Shown piece by piece: positions 11,319 through 22,946 of a stretch of DNA of 64,000 bases (position 1 is its first letter; each line of letters opens with the position of its first letter). Source of the DNA: Zhengitettix transpicula (lineage: Eukaryota > Arthropoda > Insecta > Orthoptera > Tetrigidae); assembly GCA_037074705.1 (NCBI GenBank), contig CM073590.1, positions 119,899,600 through 119,963,599 on the forward strand. Reading direction: 5' to 3'. Under the pieces are notes generated by a model. It was given only the letters and a program-made list of their open reading frames with translations. It was not told the origin of the DNA and did no database searches. A program made the position numbers and the translations under genes.

Positions 11319-12259
11319 ATATATTGTTTTCGGAGTTCAACCGGGTTTTGCATAATTATATTAGAACGCAACGTTTCGACGACTAAAAGCTCTGTCGTCA
11401 TATTCTAGGCGAAGTGCCGGAACCTTTTTTTTAGGGCAACAGGCTACATGAGGGTAATTCACATTGGGAAACTCCCCTTTAATAGCATAGGAAGGGATTT
11501 GAAAGGGGGGATGCGGAAGGGTAGAGGACGGTAGCACCCGGTGTCCCGGTTTAGCAGGTTGTCTTGTGTCCTAATATGTATGGCCTCTTTAATGATGCTA
11601 CTCCAGAAACCATTGACACGATCCAAGATTTTGGTTTCTTTGAACTTTTCCTCTCCGTTTTTGAACTAAGGTTCCCACAAGCCGAGGCACCTCGGCCTGT
11701 TCTGAGAGGTGTATGTTCCGGGGTCACAGACCTTGGGCATACGGTAAGAGTTGTCCGCTATTCCCATTGGAATAGTCGGCCAGCTGCCTCCTAAACTGGT
11801 CGAGGCACGGAGAAGGGAATGCTGCGTCCCCACAGCAAACTCCTCTCCCGCTATCGGAACGGCGTGGGACAAGCACCCAATGCCCCACCTACCTGATGCA
11901 GGTTTTTCTACGGTTTTACCTGCATTTGTTCAGGCGAATGCCGGGTAGGATCCTTAAAATATAGCCCGGGGGCCCTAGTTAACCCTTGGCTACCTTCCTC
12001 TACCCTTCCGCACCCCCCCCCCCTTTCAAATCCCTTCCTATGCTATTAAAGGGGAGCTGCCCAACGTGGATTACCCTCATGTAGCCTGTTGCCCTAAAAA
12101 AAAAAAAAAAAAAGGTTCCTTCCAGCACTTCGCCTAGAAGATGACGACAGAGCTTTTAGTCGTCGAAACGTTGCGTTCTAATATAATTATGCAAAACCCG
12201 GTGGAACTCCGAGAACAAACAATATATTGAACAACTACACCGGGAAAGGCTTCAATCTT
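11319..12259. mobile_element. Composite palindromic element flanked by 14-bp direct repeats (Penelope-like candidate)
   Basis: Arms of about 215 bp are inverted copies (about 11,319-11,535 and 12,010-12,234). Each contains an ACGACAGAGCTTTTAGTCGT hairpin next to GAAACGTTGCG. Inside the arms the palindrome runs into two oppositely oriented copies of the poly(A) retroposon family. Direct repeats TAATTATAGAACCA (11,305-11,318) and TAATTATGGAACCA (12,260-12,273) flank the unit. The right terminus, CACCGGGAAAG.CTTCAATCTT, is the same as in the copy ending at 59,426. A 12-14 bp duplication is longer than most cut-and-paste transposons make and suggests target-primed insertion. Confidence 0.6.
11648..12109 (+). 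mobile_element. Poly(A)-tailed retroposon copy (family A)
   Basis: This copy starts with GAACTAAGGTTCCCACAAG, runs through conserved blocks (GTCCGCTATTCC, CTCTCCCGCTATCGG, TAGCCCGGGGGCCCTAG, CTATTAAAGGGGAG), and ends in CCTGTTGCCC followed by about 18 A. The same blocks recur at least eight times in the window, often with a poly(T)/poly(A) edge. No RNA polymerase III boxes or protein domain are visible, so it may be the 3' end of a LINE. A 5' fragment in the opposite direction lies at 11,421-11,545. Confidence 0.7.
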
Positions 12260-12273
12260 TAATTATGGAACCA

Positions 12274-13029
12274 CTTTTGCAGAACTTTAAATATATTAAT
12301 ATTATTAATCAGTAGCCGTCATGGCAAAAAATTAGGAAACATATAATAAAGAAAAAACTATCCTATAACATGAATTATTTAATTTTGAAAATTTGTATAA
12401 ATATTTTCCTCGTACAATGATAACTTATCAGATAACCAAATCTATACATTTACGGAACACGGATCCATCTAGCTGCAATGCACATAGTAAATGATTATTT
12501 TGTTTAAGAAATTATAGAGAAATTATTACTCGTTTTACAGGATGTACGTAAATAACCGTGTATGAATGTCACACAGTGAGTGAAGTGCTTTTACGCGAGG
12601 AAAATTTATTCACAGTCTACGAACCCGACCTTCAATGGAACATTCATACATACTTCGTCCTCTGAGAAAATACGTAGTGGAAAATTAAATATCAGTGACT
12701 GTATAACAAAATTCACCATGTATATTATGCTTATTTTCTTACTTAACGTGGTTTCCAATTGTATTGTAATCCATCTAATCTTAATTATTTGACAGCCTTA
12801 TACTAATTAACTGTCTCCGGAAATCTGTCCGCTCACAATGTAAAGAAAAAATATTACTGCACTTTTCTATTTTCGAATACATCTTCTTAAAAATGTCTTG
12901 CATTATTCTCAGACCATTATGTTTATAAGACATATTTTAAAACTAACTATATACTTCCCAAAATACCCTTAATAAAGTAGTGTTTAGAAAATTTTAATAA
13001 ATTCTTATGCGTTTAAATCAATATTCCTC
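12274..13029. other. AT-rich DNA, nothing recognised
   Basis: No credible gene or repeat seen. The 70-codon frame at 12,580-12,792 has a hydrophobic tail but no family features or splice context. Confidence 0.35.
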
Positions 13030-13320
13030 ATGCCCCCTCATGTAAACTGTTACTCTAAAAAATCTACCTTGCTCTACCTTCCACACACCCCATTTTCCTA
13101 TGGCATTATAGCTACCAAACGAATGTATTCTTTTCTCTGTGTTTTAGAAATAAAGTTCCCATATACCGAGATACTAAGGCCAATTTTGCGAGGTGTGTGC
13201 TCCAGGGTCGCAGACGTTGGCAATACAGCAAAAGTCGTTCACTACTGTCATTGGCACAGTTGGCCAGCTGGCTCCAAACTTATTCGAGGCTGGAATGCTG
13301 TGTCCCCACATGTTTTTTGA
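13030..13320 (+). mobile_element. Old, scrambled copy of the poly(A) retroposon family
   Basis: The segment CCTCATGTAAACTGTTACTCTAA matches the 3' end of the family. It is followed by a diverged copy of the 5' blocks (AAGTTCCCATATACCGAG, GTCGCAGACGTTGG, TGGCCAGCTG.CTCC). Divergence is much higher than in the other copies. Confidence 0.6.
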
Positions 13321-15350
13321 CCAGTTAATTTAAGGATTACTTTTTGTGGACTTGTTGTTTATGTAAATTATTCAACAAGTGAGTCAACTTCGAAATTATG
13401 TCTTTTTTATTGTAATGAGGCAAAATTATTACTCTGTCAAAAATTGTGTAAAATTAAATAAAATTGTCAAAAGACAAAATATGGGGGTTGCTGGGGGTGT
13501 GCGTGACAGCGGCCGGCCTTTCTGGAATCAAATTTATAACTGTCACTTTCCACATCTGTTGTAAATTAAAGTACAAAATGTAAAAACTTATTGGGAGGGC
13601 TCGATAACAAGACAAATAGAATTTAAAAAGTCTGAATCATCGTCGCTATGAATAAAGTTAAAACAGTGAAAATACATCGACGTAAATTAATGAAAGACGA
13701 GTATAGTGTTTGTTTATGAAGAAAGGGTAAAGTGTTCAGTGAGAAGTCTACCAGACGTGAATAAGGTTTAAAAGCATCAAAGTGGAATTTCAAAAGCGAC
13801 ATTCTGGCAAAAGATATGACATTCAAATTAATAAATAAATTTTGGTTCATATTGCCACAAAAGTTTTGTCATTATCTCCCCACGCAAAATTAACCCTGAC
13901 GAAAAATTTGTAAAATTTATGTATTTCTCTAATTACATTTATTTTAATTAAAATATTTTATATTAATTAAAAACTTTAATTATTTATAATAAATAATACC
14001 TAAAAAAACATTCATTACATTATATATAATGCTTGGATTAAATAGTCTTATAGAAAATTTGTGCTTCCTAGAAATAATTTAACATTCCGTTATCCGAATT
14101 TAGTTAAGTACAGTAATAGGTCAATAAGCTAAAATGTACCCTTATTGCAAGGGCAGAAATGGGCTAGGCATTGTTTCAAGTAGTATTCGAGTGTTCCATT
14201 GTTTGAGTAAAGAGGAAGTATAGCCAAAGGGGAAGACGAAGGAAACCTGTTGAGAGACATCAACGCGAAAATCAACACGTAGAAAGGGGAAGCTAAAAAA
14301 GCAGATAAACCAGATGGTTTAGGTTTATTGAGGAAGTAATGTATCGTCGACAAGGATAAACCAATACTTACAACAATATTGCCTCACTATTATTAATCAA
14401 TTTCAACTGTATAGTCACAATAGAAACTAAAAATATGAAAAATATATTTTAGCTTTCTTCGCGTTATAATCGGCGGTCTGATGCACTTCCAAGAAATAAT
14501 TAAACAGACAGGACTTTCAAATGTGATAGCGCGAATCACACCGGCAATGGGCCAAATCAGCTTGCATTTATTTTCTATTCCTGCATCGGTGATTCACGTT
14601 TTCCGCGTACGTATTCCAGGATATTGGAGTACCTCGACTGATGCATAATTCATACGTCCGTCTGCAGAGCGGATCTGAGAAATCCTTGACCATTCGCGAC
14701 TGGAGGAGTGGAAGAGTGGGGATTCGTGTGGATGAACGAGCGTTCAGTAGTGATCAGCGGACGATCCTCTGACGACCGTAAGTATCGCACTTCATGAGAA
14801 TCAGAAAATATTCTCCATGCGATGTTCCGCTGTGAACGCAGTCAACTCCAATAGTAACGCGATATACACGTAAACATATTATGAATTGTTTGATTATGCT
14901 TACCGATGTGCAATAATTACTGTCGTGCTTGTAGTTACCGCCACAATTTTTTGATAGACTCCTAGTGCGCTTTTTTAAAGTAAGAAACATAAGCAGGTCC
15001 GCTAAATGTGTATCTTTAATTAAGTCAACCTTGATTAACCTTCATTGTTTTTACCATTTTTAACGTTAATTTTATCAATCGACGAATCTAGTTCTCGTTA
15101 TTTTTCTTTTTCTTTTAGAACAATATATACTTGATAGTCAAACAGAAATTAAATTTTTAATCCATTCAACACGTATAACAATTGTAAAAATAATCGCGAA
15201 GTTCTCAAAATCCAATATTATACAGTCTGACCTAAAGTAAGAAATCGTTCTCAGGATAAGATTTCAATATAATTGTACGTAATTGGAGGCTGAACTTGCT
15301 CACATAAAAATTAGACAACATTATAATTTGTTTGTAGCTTCGCTTGCAAC
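13321..15350. other. Unassigned AT-rich DNA
   Basis: Short frames at 13,379-13,564, 13,623-13,850 (minus), 14,129-14,353 (minus) and 14,754-14,990 (minus) have no domain features. The patch 14,450-14,830 is richer in CG dinucleotides but has no recognisable element. Confidence 0.3.
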
Positions 15351-15478
15351 TAATTATGTTATTTTACATTAATTAACGCAGCAACGCGTTTGGTCAAAAA
15401 AACAGAAAATCAATTAATTATGTTATTTTACATTAATTAACGCAGAAACGCGTTTGGTTAAAAAAACAGAAAATCAAC
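15351..15478. repeat. Tandem duplication of a 64-bp unit
   Basis: Two copies start with TAATTATGTTATTTTACA at 15,351 and 15,415 and continue through AACGCGTTTGGT and AAAAACAGAAAATCAA. Only a few substitutions separate them. Confidence 0.85.
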
Positions 15479-15582
15479 TAAACATTTACTCCACGAAAAA
15501 TTTCAACGGTTATAAGATTGTATGTTTGGCACAGAACTGCACTATATATATATTAGATTATTGACCTATTACTGTACTTTAC

Positions 15583-15607
15583 TAATATATATATATATAT
15601 ATATATG
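15583..15607. repeat. (AT)n microsatellite
   Basis: A run of about 12 AT dinucleotides followed by GTATA. Confidence 0.8.
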
Positions 15608-15608
15608 T

Positions 15609-17787
15609 ATAACGAACATTGCTTTGAAACTAAATTTAATTCACCAAGATAAACACAAAGTACACAAGGAAATGAAGGCAACTGACCTGGTGCGTAAACG
15701 AAATTTGATAGCCTTTCTTTTTTATTTTTGGTTTAGCGAATTTGTCGAACAGGGAATCCAATTACACCAACGTCACTGAGCATGAGTTGTACCTGTGTAC
15801 GAGTGTTAATTAGCATGACCCCGTCCTTCTCCTTGGAGGTCACAATGCCAATCACAAGTTCCTTTGCCGCTTGAACGTTTTCCTAGAAACCACTGCGACG
15901 AGTTGATCAAGGTTTGTAGAGATAAACTTTCATTTCGGTGTAGCAGGTCACAGGTGGTAAGGATGAATGAAGGTGGGCATTGGAAAGGTTGATTAAAACT
16001 TATTTCAGAAGAACAAAATACGTCTTATCTTTCGTTCTATCGTTGAAAGTTTTCAGGTAGGGAGAAATATTCGCATATATAATGATTTCCTCTTGCGATG
16101 AATTCAGAAGATTAAGAAATATTTTAATATCATACCTTCTTAAGCATTTTTCTGAATTGCACGATCCTGTTTCACTACAACCTGATAAGCAAAAGTGATA
16201 CAGATAAAAGCTGCCGGTAAAAAAAAAATTATCATTAGAAAACTATAGTTTAGTAAACAATTTTTCCCCTTCGTCGTCTAAAATAAAAAATATCCATTGT
16301 ATTCATGTTCATTCGTGTGCTTTGAAATATTTCGTTTCATAATATAAAAACTTCAATAATTATAATTCTTTGAAAACACTTTTAATTTGTTTACTTATGG
16401 CGTTTATTGTACGTCGGTGAATTCTTTCGTGTATAAAAATTAAAGTTGCATTTCATTTGTAATGAAAATCTTCAAATAAACAAACAGACGAATTTCACTT
16501 TCTATGTAATGCAATTTTTTACTTGAATCTTACCTTTTAATATTTACTATTTGAGTCAATATTTAAAATGAAAAAATTCTATCTCTTTTCTGAACACTAA
16601 AATAGGGATTTTCTTAAATGATTCTGTAAGGAATAAAAATTAATTTGAGCTCAACGTCATTTCCATTAGTTTTACACTATATTTTCACATTTAAAGATCT
16701 ATTCTTAAAGTAACACAAAACGTTTCCAACAAGTCCGTGCTTCAGTGTTTCATAAAAGAAAACTAACGAGAAATATTAATTACTGTAGTTGAATAAAGGA
16801 AGAGGAAAGGAAAGTATTATTCAGTCATGAGTTGATTGTCAATGAACAATCGCGGAGAAAAACAACGTTCCGTCTTATGTTTTGCCTTTCAACGGTGAAA
16901 CGTCATAAAGAGTCTGTAACATAAATACACATGACATCATTAATGATCATAAAGAACGTACAAAGCAACCAGAGACATCACAAAGTAAGATCATAAACAT
17001 TATCGAAGTCTCCAGTATCCAACAGAAAGTTTGTAACGGGCAAAATGTTCTAAAATTCTGAATTTTAAAACACGTTTGCTTTTTCAAATATAACGCCGTC
17101 AAAAACCTTTTATGCATTGTATTATGGGTTTTAAAAACTCCAATGTGTTTACGACAGATAGATCATTCCCATAATTTTTCAACGTATGGCGCCTAAAATG
17201 AACCAAAATTAAACCCGCTTTTATTGAAACGTCCCTTCATCCTTAACCTCCCTTTCACGCCTTCAGGGGTTACACTTTGAATAGGAAATTATATTACAAA
17301 TTTCTTTTTTTTTTTTTTCGTTGATATGGCAGAAAAGTTCTCCTTTTATATATAAAATAACTCAAAATTCTTAAAATAACGATTTTCTATTAATCATGTA
17401 GGGTTAATTGAGTAGGACTCCCAAGTTTTATTACTTTCTTTGCGTCGTTCAAATCCAAGTCTATTTGATTTTCGTTTTTAAGGTTCACCAAATTCATTCT
17501 TACGTGAATCACTTGTATCCGTTTCAGAACAGATTTCAACAGTAGTCACGATTTGGATTTCTTTAGTCCCTCAGGTATGTGTCTTTAAAGGGATCTTCAG
17601 AGATTTGGAATCATACAAAGGATTTCAGATTTTAACAGTCTCGCCCAATCTGAGATCCTGAGTTTTACTCATGTTCCGTTCGAGATTTTTCTAACCTATT
17701 CCGTTAAATCAGTATCATGGCTCTCAGATTTTGCGCTTTGATTGAAAGAATTTCTTATGTTCTTGAATGGTTTCAGGTTTTTGCAAG
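15609..17787. other. Unassigned AT-rich DNA
   Basis: No ORF of note, inverted repeat or known TE seen across about 2.2 kb; poly(T) at about 17,305-17,320. Confidence 0.3.
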
Positions 17788-17902
17788 TGTTTAAATCAAC
17801 TTTAACGCTAAAACAACAGTGATAAGAACAATTGATTGGTATTTCTACCAGTGCCAGAATTGTGCTTATCCATGTTGTTTTAGCGTTTAAATCTAATTTA
17901 AC
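17788..17902 (+). repeat. Imperfect hairpin with a 28-bp core stem
   Basis: CGCTAAAACAACA...ATAAG.ACAATT (17,806-17,832) is mirrored by AATTGTGCTTAT..ATGTTGTTTTAGCG (17,859-17,885) with about three mismatches and a 26-base loop that can itself pair (GGTA/TACC). A weaker outer stem adds about 17 bp on each side. The size fits either a microRNA precursor or a tiny palindromic MITE. Nothing in the sequence alone decides between them. Confidence 0.55.
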
Positions 17903-17965
17903 TGCACTATTTCCGGTTTATAGAGAACAAGTATAAAAGTGTCTCACATTTATCAGCTTAAGTAT

Positions 17966-18020
17966 TTTTTTTGTCTATTTCTATATTTTTTGTCTATTTT
18001 TTTGTCTATTTTTTGTCTAT
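17966..18020. repeat. Degenerate TTTTTTGTCTA repeats
   Basis: About four units of T(n)GTCTAT with variable T length; simple low-complexity expansion. Confidence 0.7.
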
Positions 18021-18923
18021 GTCTCCTAGTGCGCCTTTTAATACAGAACTGTCGGCCTCCCAAAAATGTTTTACAACTTAATGATCTTTCTCCGCAATTA
18101 TTTCACTATCTATGTTAGTTCACGATTGTAGCATGAAATAGATAAGTAAGCATGAAAATAAATTACACCTGTAGTATGCAATTACTTTTCTGTGAATAAC
18201 GAGGACAGTGGGAAATTCAGATTTTAACTATCAATCTAAATTTGTTACTATAACTAGATCTATTCTGATTTGAGTATGAAACGAAAGTTAAATTAAAACG
18301 ATCCAAAATATAAAGTTTTGCCCCATCTTTTAATCAATTAAAATATTCTGGAAAAATAAATAATTAGTCTAAGTATGTTAACACTGAATAAGAGATTTTT
18401 ATAACTCTAACCTGAATTATAGAGAGTTTATTCTGTGGCGTATTTATATATCAGGAAATAAATTTCTTAACGTTTCCTGAATTTCCGTATACATCCTGCA
18501 AGCTCTGGCAGGATGTATGTGGTTACAAATATACCTGGACAAGGCCCGGTAGCGCGAAAAAGGTCGTTACTCTTCTTTCACTTGAAAAAACACTTAAATT
18601 TTGAATTGTTTTTTTTTATAAAATTTAGATTGTAATTAAGTGTATGTTACCTTAAAGGACTTCAACTAAAATGTAAAATAACACATAGCGTGTTAGTTCT
18701 TTTTACGCAATAGTTATGTTTCATACTAAAGAAAGCCCTTTTTTTCTGAAATTTAAGAATTATATCAGCATTCTACGATACTTCATTATTCTAAAATTAG
18801 TTGATTTAGTACCTAGATTTGAACCAATAAACAAATAATTAAAAGTCCACATTAATTGTACTGATCTACAATTATAACATACGTAGGAAGACAAGACTAA
18901 AGAGACTAATACTACAACTTTGT
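18021..18923. other. Unassigned AT-rich DNA with one short palindrome
   Basis: A perfect 12-bp stem (ATACATCCTGC/GCAGGATGTAT) with an 8-base loop lies at about 18,488-18,520. Otherwise nothing is recognised. Confidence 0.35.
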
Positions 18924-19078
18924 TTATTTACTGGTGGTCGCTTCAAAGTAAGAACTATTGAGTCAATACACTTCTGCATACGTTCCTTAAGCTGCTCAAA
19001 ACATGTCTGTATCCCACTTTCCTTTCCGTGAGACTATACAACAGATCCGCAATTCTTTGCTTGCACATCTTCTTCCAC
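18924..19078 (-). mobile_element. C-terminal fragment of a Tc1/mariner-superfamily transposase
   Basis: The minus strand reads TCFEQLKERMQKCIDS, then after a small frameshift SYFEATTSK and a stop. This is the usual C-terminus of Tc1/mariner-type transposases (F..LK.RMQKCID..G.YFE). Only the end is left, and no inverted repeats were found around it. Confidence 0.5.
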
Positions 19079-21339
19079 TGCTAAAATAATTTCTTACTCA
19101 GCTGCCAATTTGATTTTGGAGAGGAGGACACCCAATCTTCCACTATTCAGACTAGTTTTTCCGACCCTTTTTCATAATACTGTTGGTTAAATTGCGTGAC
19201 CATTATGTCGCAATGTCGCCCTTAATATCGAACTTAAATTATAAGTATTGCCTTAATATTCGAATTACTCACGAGTAATGTGTTTTCTCTTGGAGAAGAT
19301 GGTGTTTTACAACCTATGGTTTTCTTCGTTGTTTCTGAACCGTACGTATTATATGTATTATCGTATCATCAGCTACAAAAAGACTCAAGATTCACAGGAA
19401 ACCTGATGTTAACGCGTATATCACTTTTATTCTCCCACATTTTCCAGCGTAGCGTAAAAACACGATTAATTCAAATACACACCCACTTCTGCCGTGTAGA
19501 TTAATCGTTTTGTTACTTGCCGCATCGTAAGAACTCAGTTCAAAGCCGAGCTCCCCACCACGCAACACAACATTGGAAATAGGTCCTTTGTTGTAGCATC
19601 AGTCTCGTTAATTTTGTCTTATCTGGTTCCGTAGTTGAAATTTTTCATTAAATGCAAATTATGTATTTGGAGTAGTCACAAAGAAATGAATTGATTGCCT
19701 TCTGATCAATAGGAAAGACACAGCATCACATAACTGCGAACTTCTAAAATAATTAAGGATACAAAACAAATTTATAAACTGAATAAATAAATAGATGCAT
19801 GGAAAATTAAAGAAAAGATATGTTGAATTAATTCAAAGTCTGAATAAATCTATGAATTGCTTAATGAAAGCTACAAAAAATCTAAGATTAAGACAAACAG
19901 ATAAAATTGAAACTCGTGTGATCAAACTGAGATCAATAGTATGACAAAAAGTGAGCACGAATCTTGGAAAATAATATATGTAAGTGTGTAAGGTTATAAA
20001 TAATTGCTCCACTGAATAAAGTAAGCTGTAAAAAATAAAGTTAGTGACTGACGATAAGCACAAACACAAAATTATATTAACGAACAAGTGGGACTTCAAA
20101 GATTTCTATTTAAAGTGTATATAGCAGATGAAATTACTCACTGATATAGATGTGGGAAAAACAAAAAAAATAAAAAATAGCAAATATACTTCAATACGAA
20201 CACAAAATTTTTGATTGCTTCTTCAACAACTTTTCAGAAGCCCACAATTCGTTATAAGCATTATTATTAAAATATGAGACCCAAAAAAACAGTTATCGAT
20301 ATTTTCAGATTAAATTTAATAATTATAAATTTATAGTATACATTAAAACATTCTATGAAACTTTTTAGCTTTCTTGCAAATATCTTTCCAAATTTTATTT
20401 TTTACAACTGTGAACTTTTTGAGACCAGAAGTTTGAGAATTCGACCCAACAAATTCGGAATGAGTCAAATTTGGAAGGATCCCGATGGATAATTATTTAA
20501 ATTTTTTAAAAGGAAATGTTAATGAACCAATCGTATCTTTATGACTGCAGAAATAACGGCGCAGAACTCATTAAGAAGTATTAACGATACATGAATAGAA
20601 TTTTTCAGTGAAGGAATATCTGCCAAAAATTAATGTACGGAGACAACACACGTTTAATAACTTGGTAGGAAGAACTTGAGTAACCTTTCAAGGTGAGTAG
20701 CGTCACTTCTGCTCACGAAGGCCAGAGTGATGCAAGACGCCGTGAGAACTCGTCCTCAACCTGGAAGTCCATCACACGTGCACAGGGTCCCTACACAGTA
20801 AACTCACCACAAAAGAAATTCTGGGCTGCGTGTTCTATTAGAATCAGAAGGTCAATCGAGTCATTGATTAGCAAAGTCCAGTAGCCAGCTGAAATTAAAA
20901 AAATAATCACTTAATGTGACATCAAAGATGTTACAACCTGGATACTGGAAGCATGACAGACAACTAAAACTGTAAACCAGGTTATTACGTCTGTGCAACG
21001 CGTAATTTGAACGTGTCCTATATCCAGATACCTTGCTACTGATTTATTTAATAAATCGTAATTATTATTTTTTATTAAGAGGGTTTTGAGAATTCTGAAA
21101 TAATGAACAATCGTTTATTACCCACATTTGTTTCGAGAATTAGCAGCCATCGTGAATAAACCGGCATCGGGAGCTTCAATGTTATCTACACGACACCGAA
21201 AACCATGGATTCGACACGAATGTATTATTTTTTAATAATTAAATTACCGTATTTTTTGTTCTAATATCGTTATAGATTAAGAATGTTTGCATGAAAATTT
21301 CTCAATTTAGACGATCGATAACCGGAAAATACATTGACA
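19079..21339. other. Unassigned DNA
   Basis: A GC-richer island with an open frame at 20,693-20,884 (63 codons, Ser/Arg-rich) stands out from AT-rich surroundings but shows no splice context or known domain. No other features supported. Confidence 0.3.
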
Positions 21340-21445
21340 ATTATGAATAAGAAAGACAGCCAATACAGACAAAAAGTGTAATATAAATAACACACAACGT
21401 TTCTGGGATCCTTATTCCTTTCGTCAGGTGCTAAAAAGAGCCTAG
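21340..21445 (-). repeat. Second fold-back family copy with CTGACGA...GAAACG boxes
   Basis: The left part AGCCAATACAGACAAAAAGTG matches copies at 22,793, 33,951 and, inverted, 58,080. On the minus strand the right part reads CACCTGACGAAAGG, ATAAGGATCCC and AGAAACGTTGTG. CTGACGA to GAAAC is a hammerhead-like pair of boxes, although stem II is not clean. Confidence 0.6.
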
Positions 21446-22786
21446 AGAAACACAACTGCACTTGTCAGTTGACAACACTCAAAAGCCTTCTGAATTTTCT
21501 TGTTAATTATTTTCAATCAGTCGTAATTTTTTTCATTTCAAACATTGACAATTGTCTATATTTAGATAATACATTATGTTAATAAATAAATTAAGAATAA
21601 GAAATATAATATTCTCTATTATGTGAGAACTTATAATATGATGCAACCAAATTTTGTTTTAAAAGTTTTTATTTTACGTCTGTTATCAATTAAAAACTAA
21701 ATTTATTACCTTTAAAGACACACTATTTATTTAATTTAGGAAGAAAACGTTTCGGTATATATTCGTAACTTCTTCAGATTTTCTTCCACTTTTGTGTTCA
21801 TGTGGAACGGTTACCTCGGACTTTTTTTATAAATCCAGCGAACTTATTTAAATATTTTATGTTTTTTTGGTGCTAGGATGATACAATAATTTGGAAGAAA
21901 TCCCGAAGAAATGTTGTTGCTTTCTAAATTAAATACACACAGTGTCTGTAAAATGTCATAAATTGCTCTACAAATTTTGATTTAATTATTTATTTTGTAA
22001 TGTGCTATTATTAAAGATCTCTTCATAAATACGTATCACGTATTTGCTATAACAAATTACTATAAAAATAATATTAAATACATACGCATATAAAGGATAG
22101 TAATGTTGTTTCCTCTCTAACATGTTTGCTGAACCAACGAAGGACAACTAAGTTTCTCTTTTTCTATATAACCGGAAATCACGATGAATAATAGCGTGAA
22201 ATAATAACCTCAATTAATATTAGGTAACTTTCCTCTCTAGTAATTTCTGGTTAAACCAGCGTAGCTCCACAACACTCATATTTCTTCAACTCAAGATATT
22301 GTTAAAATTTCAGCAAAAGTAACGATTTACAACTGACATTGCTCAAACAAAATGGCGCATAGTAACACCGTGAAAAGAATCATTAAACAGTGGATGATTT
22401 ATTAGCATCTCAAGAAATGACTAGATTGGCCGGAAAGGCGTTTCTTCGGTGGTGAATTCCGACATTACCATGAACATAGTAGCAACGTTCTTTGTTGGCA
22501 AGAATTCTAATACACTCGTAAATCCATCAAGTATGCTCAAGTAATCTGAGTGGGCTGCATCCACATCAGTAGACAACCCCGAGTCTTATCCTTACTCAAC
22601 TGCGCTGTATACTTCAGGTATCAAAACATTCTCTTGGCAGTTTTCCAGTGCCACAACCATAGCGGTTATTAAATTACTCAAAATTGCTACCTACGAATGA
22701 GAAATTAGACCGAGTGGCCCTGGCACGAAGAGCGCTCCCAGGAATTCACCTCTCACGGGTTCAACTTTTAGTTACGGGGTTAATAA

Positions 22787-22946
22787 TAAGAAAAATAGCC
22801 AAATACAGACAAAATAAGTGATGATGCTCTTGTGTTTTGCAGTTTTATTAGCACCTGAAGAAAGGAACAAGGTTTCCAGAAGCGTTGGGTGGTATTTATT
22901 TCATGACTTCTTTTATCTGTATTTGGCTATTTTTCTTCTTATTAAT
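22787..22946 (+). repeat. Second fold-back family copy with both arms
   Basis: Arms AAATAGCCAAATACAGACAA (near 22,795) and TCTGTATTTGGCTATTTTTC (near 22,918) are inverted copies. Between them lies CACCTGAAGAAAGG ... TTTCCAGAAGCGTTG, the same boxed segment as in the copies at 21,388 and 58,010. Confidence 0.65.

Noticed and set aside
11751..11948. Similar short frames (..IPIGIVGQLPPK..) in several retroposon copies
   Set aside because: They follow from nucleotide identity of the copies; frames are short, lack a domain and stop at different places.
20693..20884. GC-richer 63-codon frame
   Set aside because: The peptide shows no domain and there are no convincing exon boundaries.
22705..22770. 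tRNA-like stretch (GAGTGGCCCTGG ... CACGGGTTCAAC)
   Set aside because: A cloverleaf cannot be completed and only a B-box-like word is present; possibly an old SINE piece, too weak to annotate.
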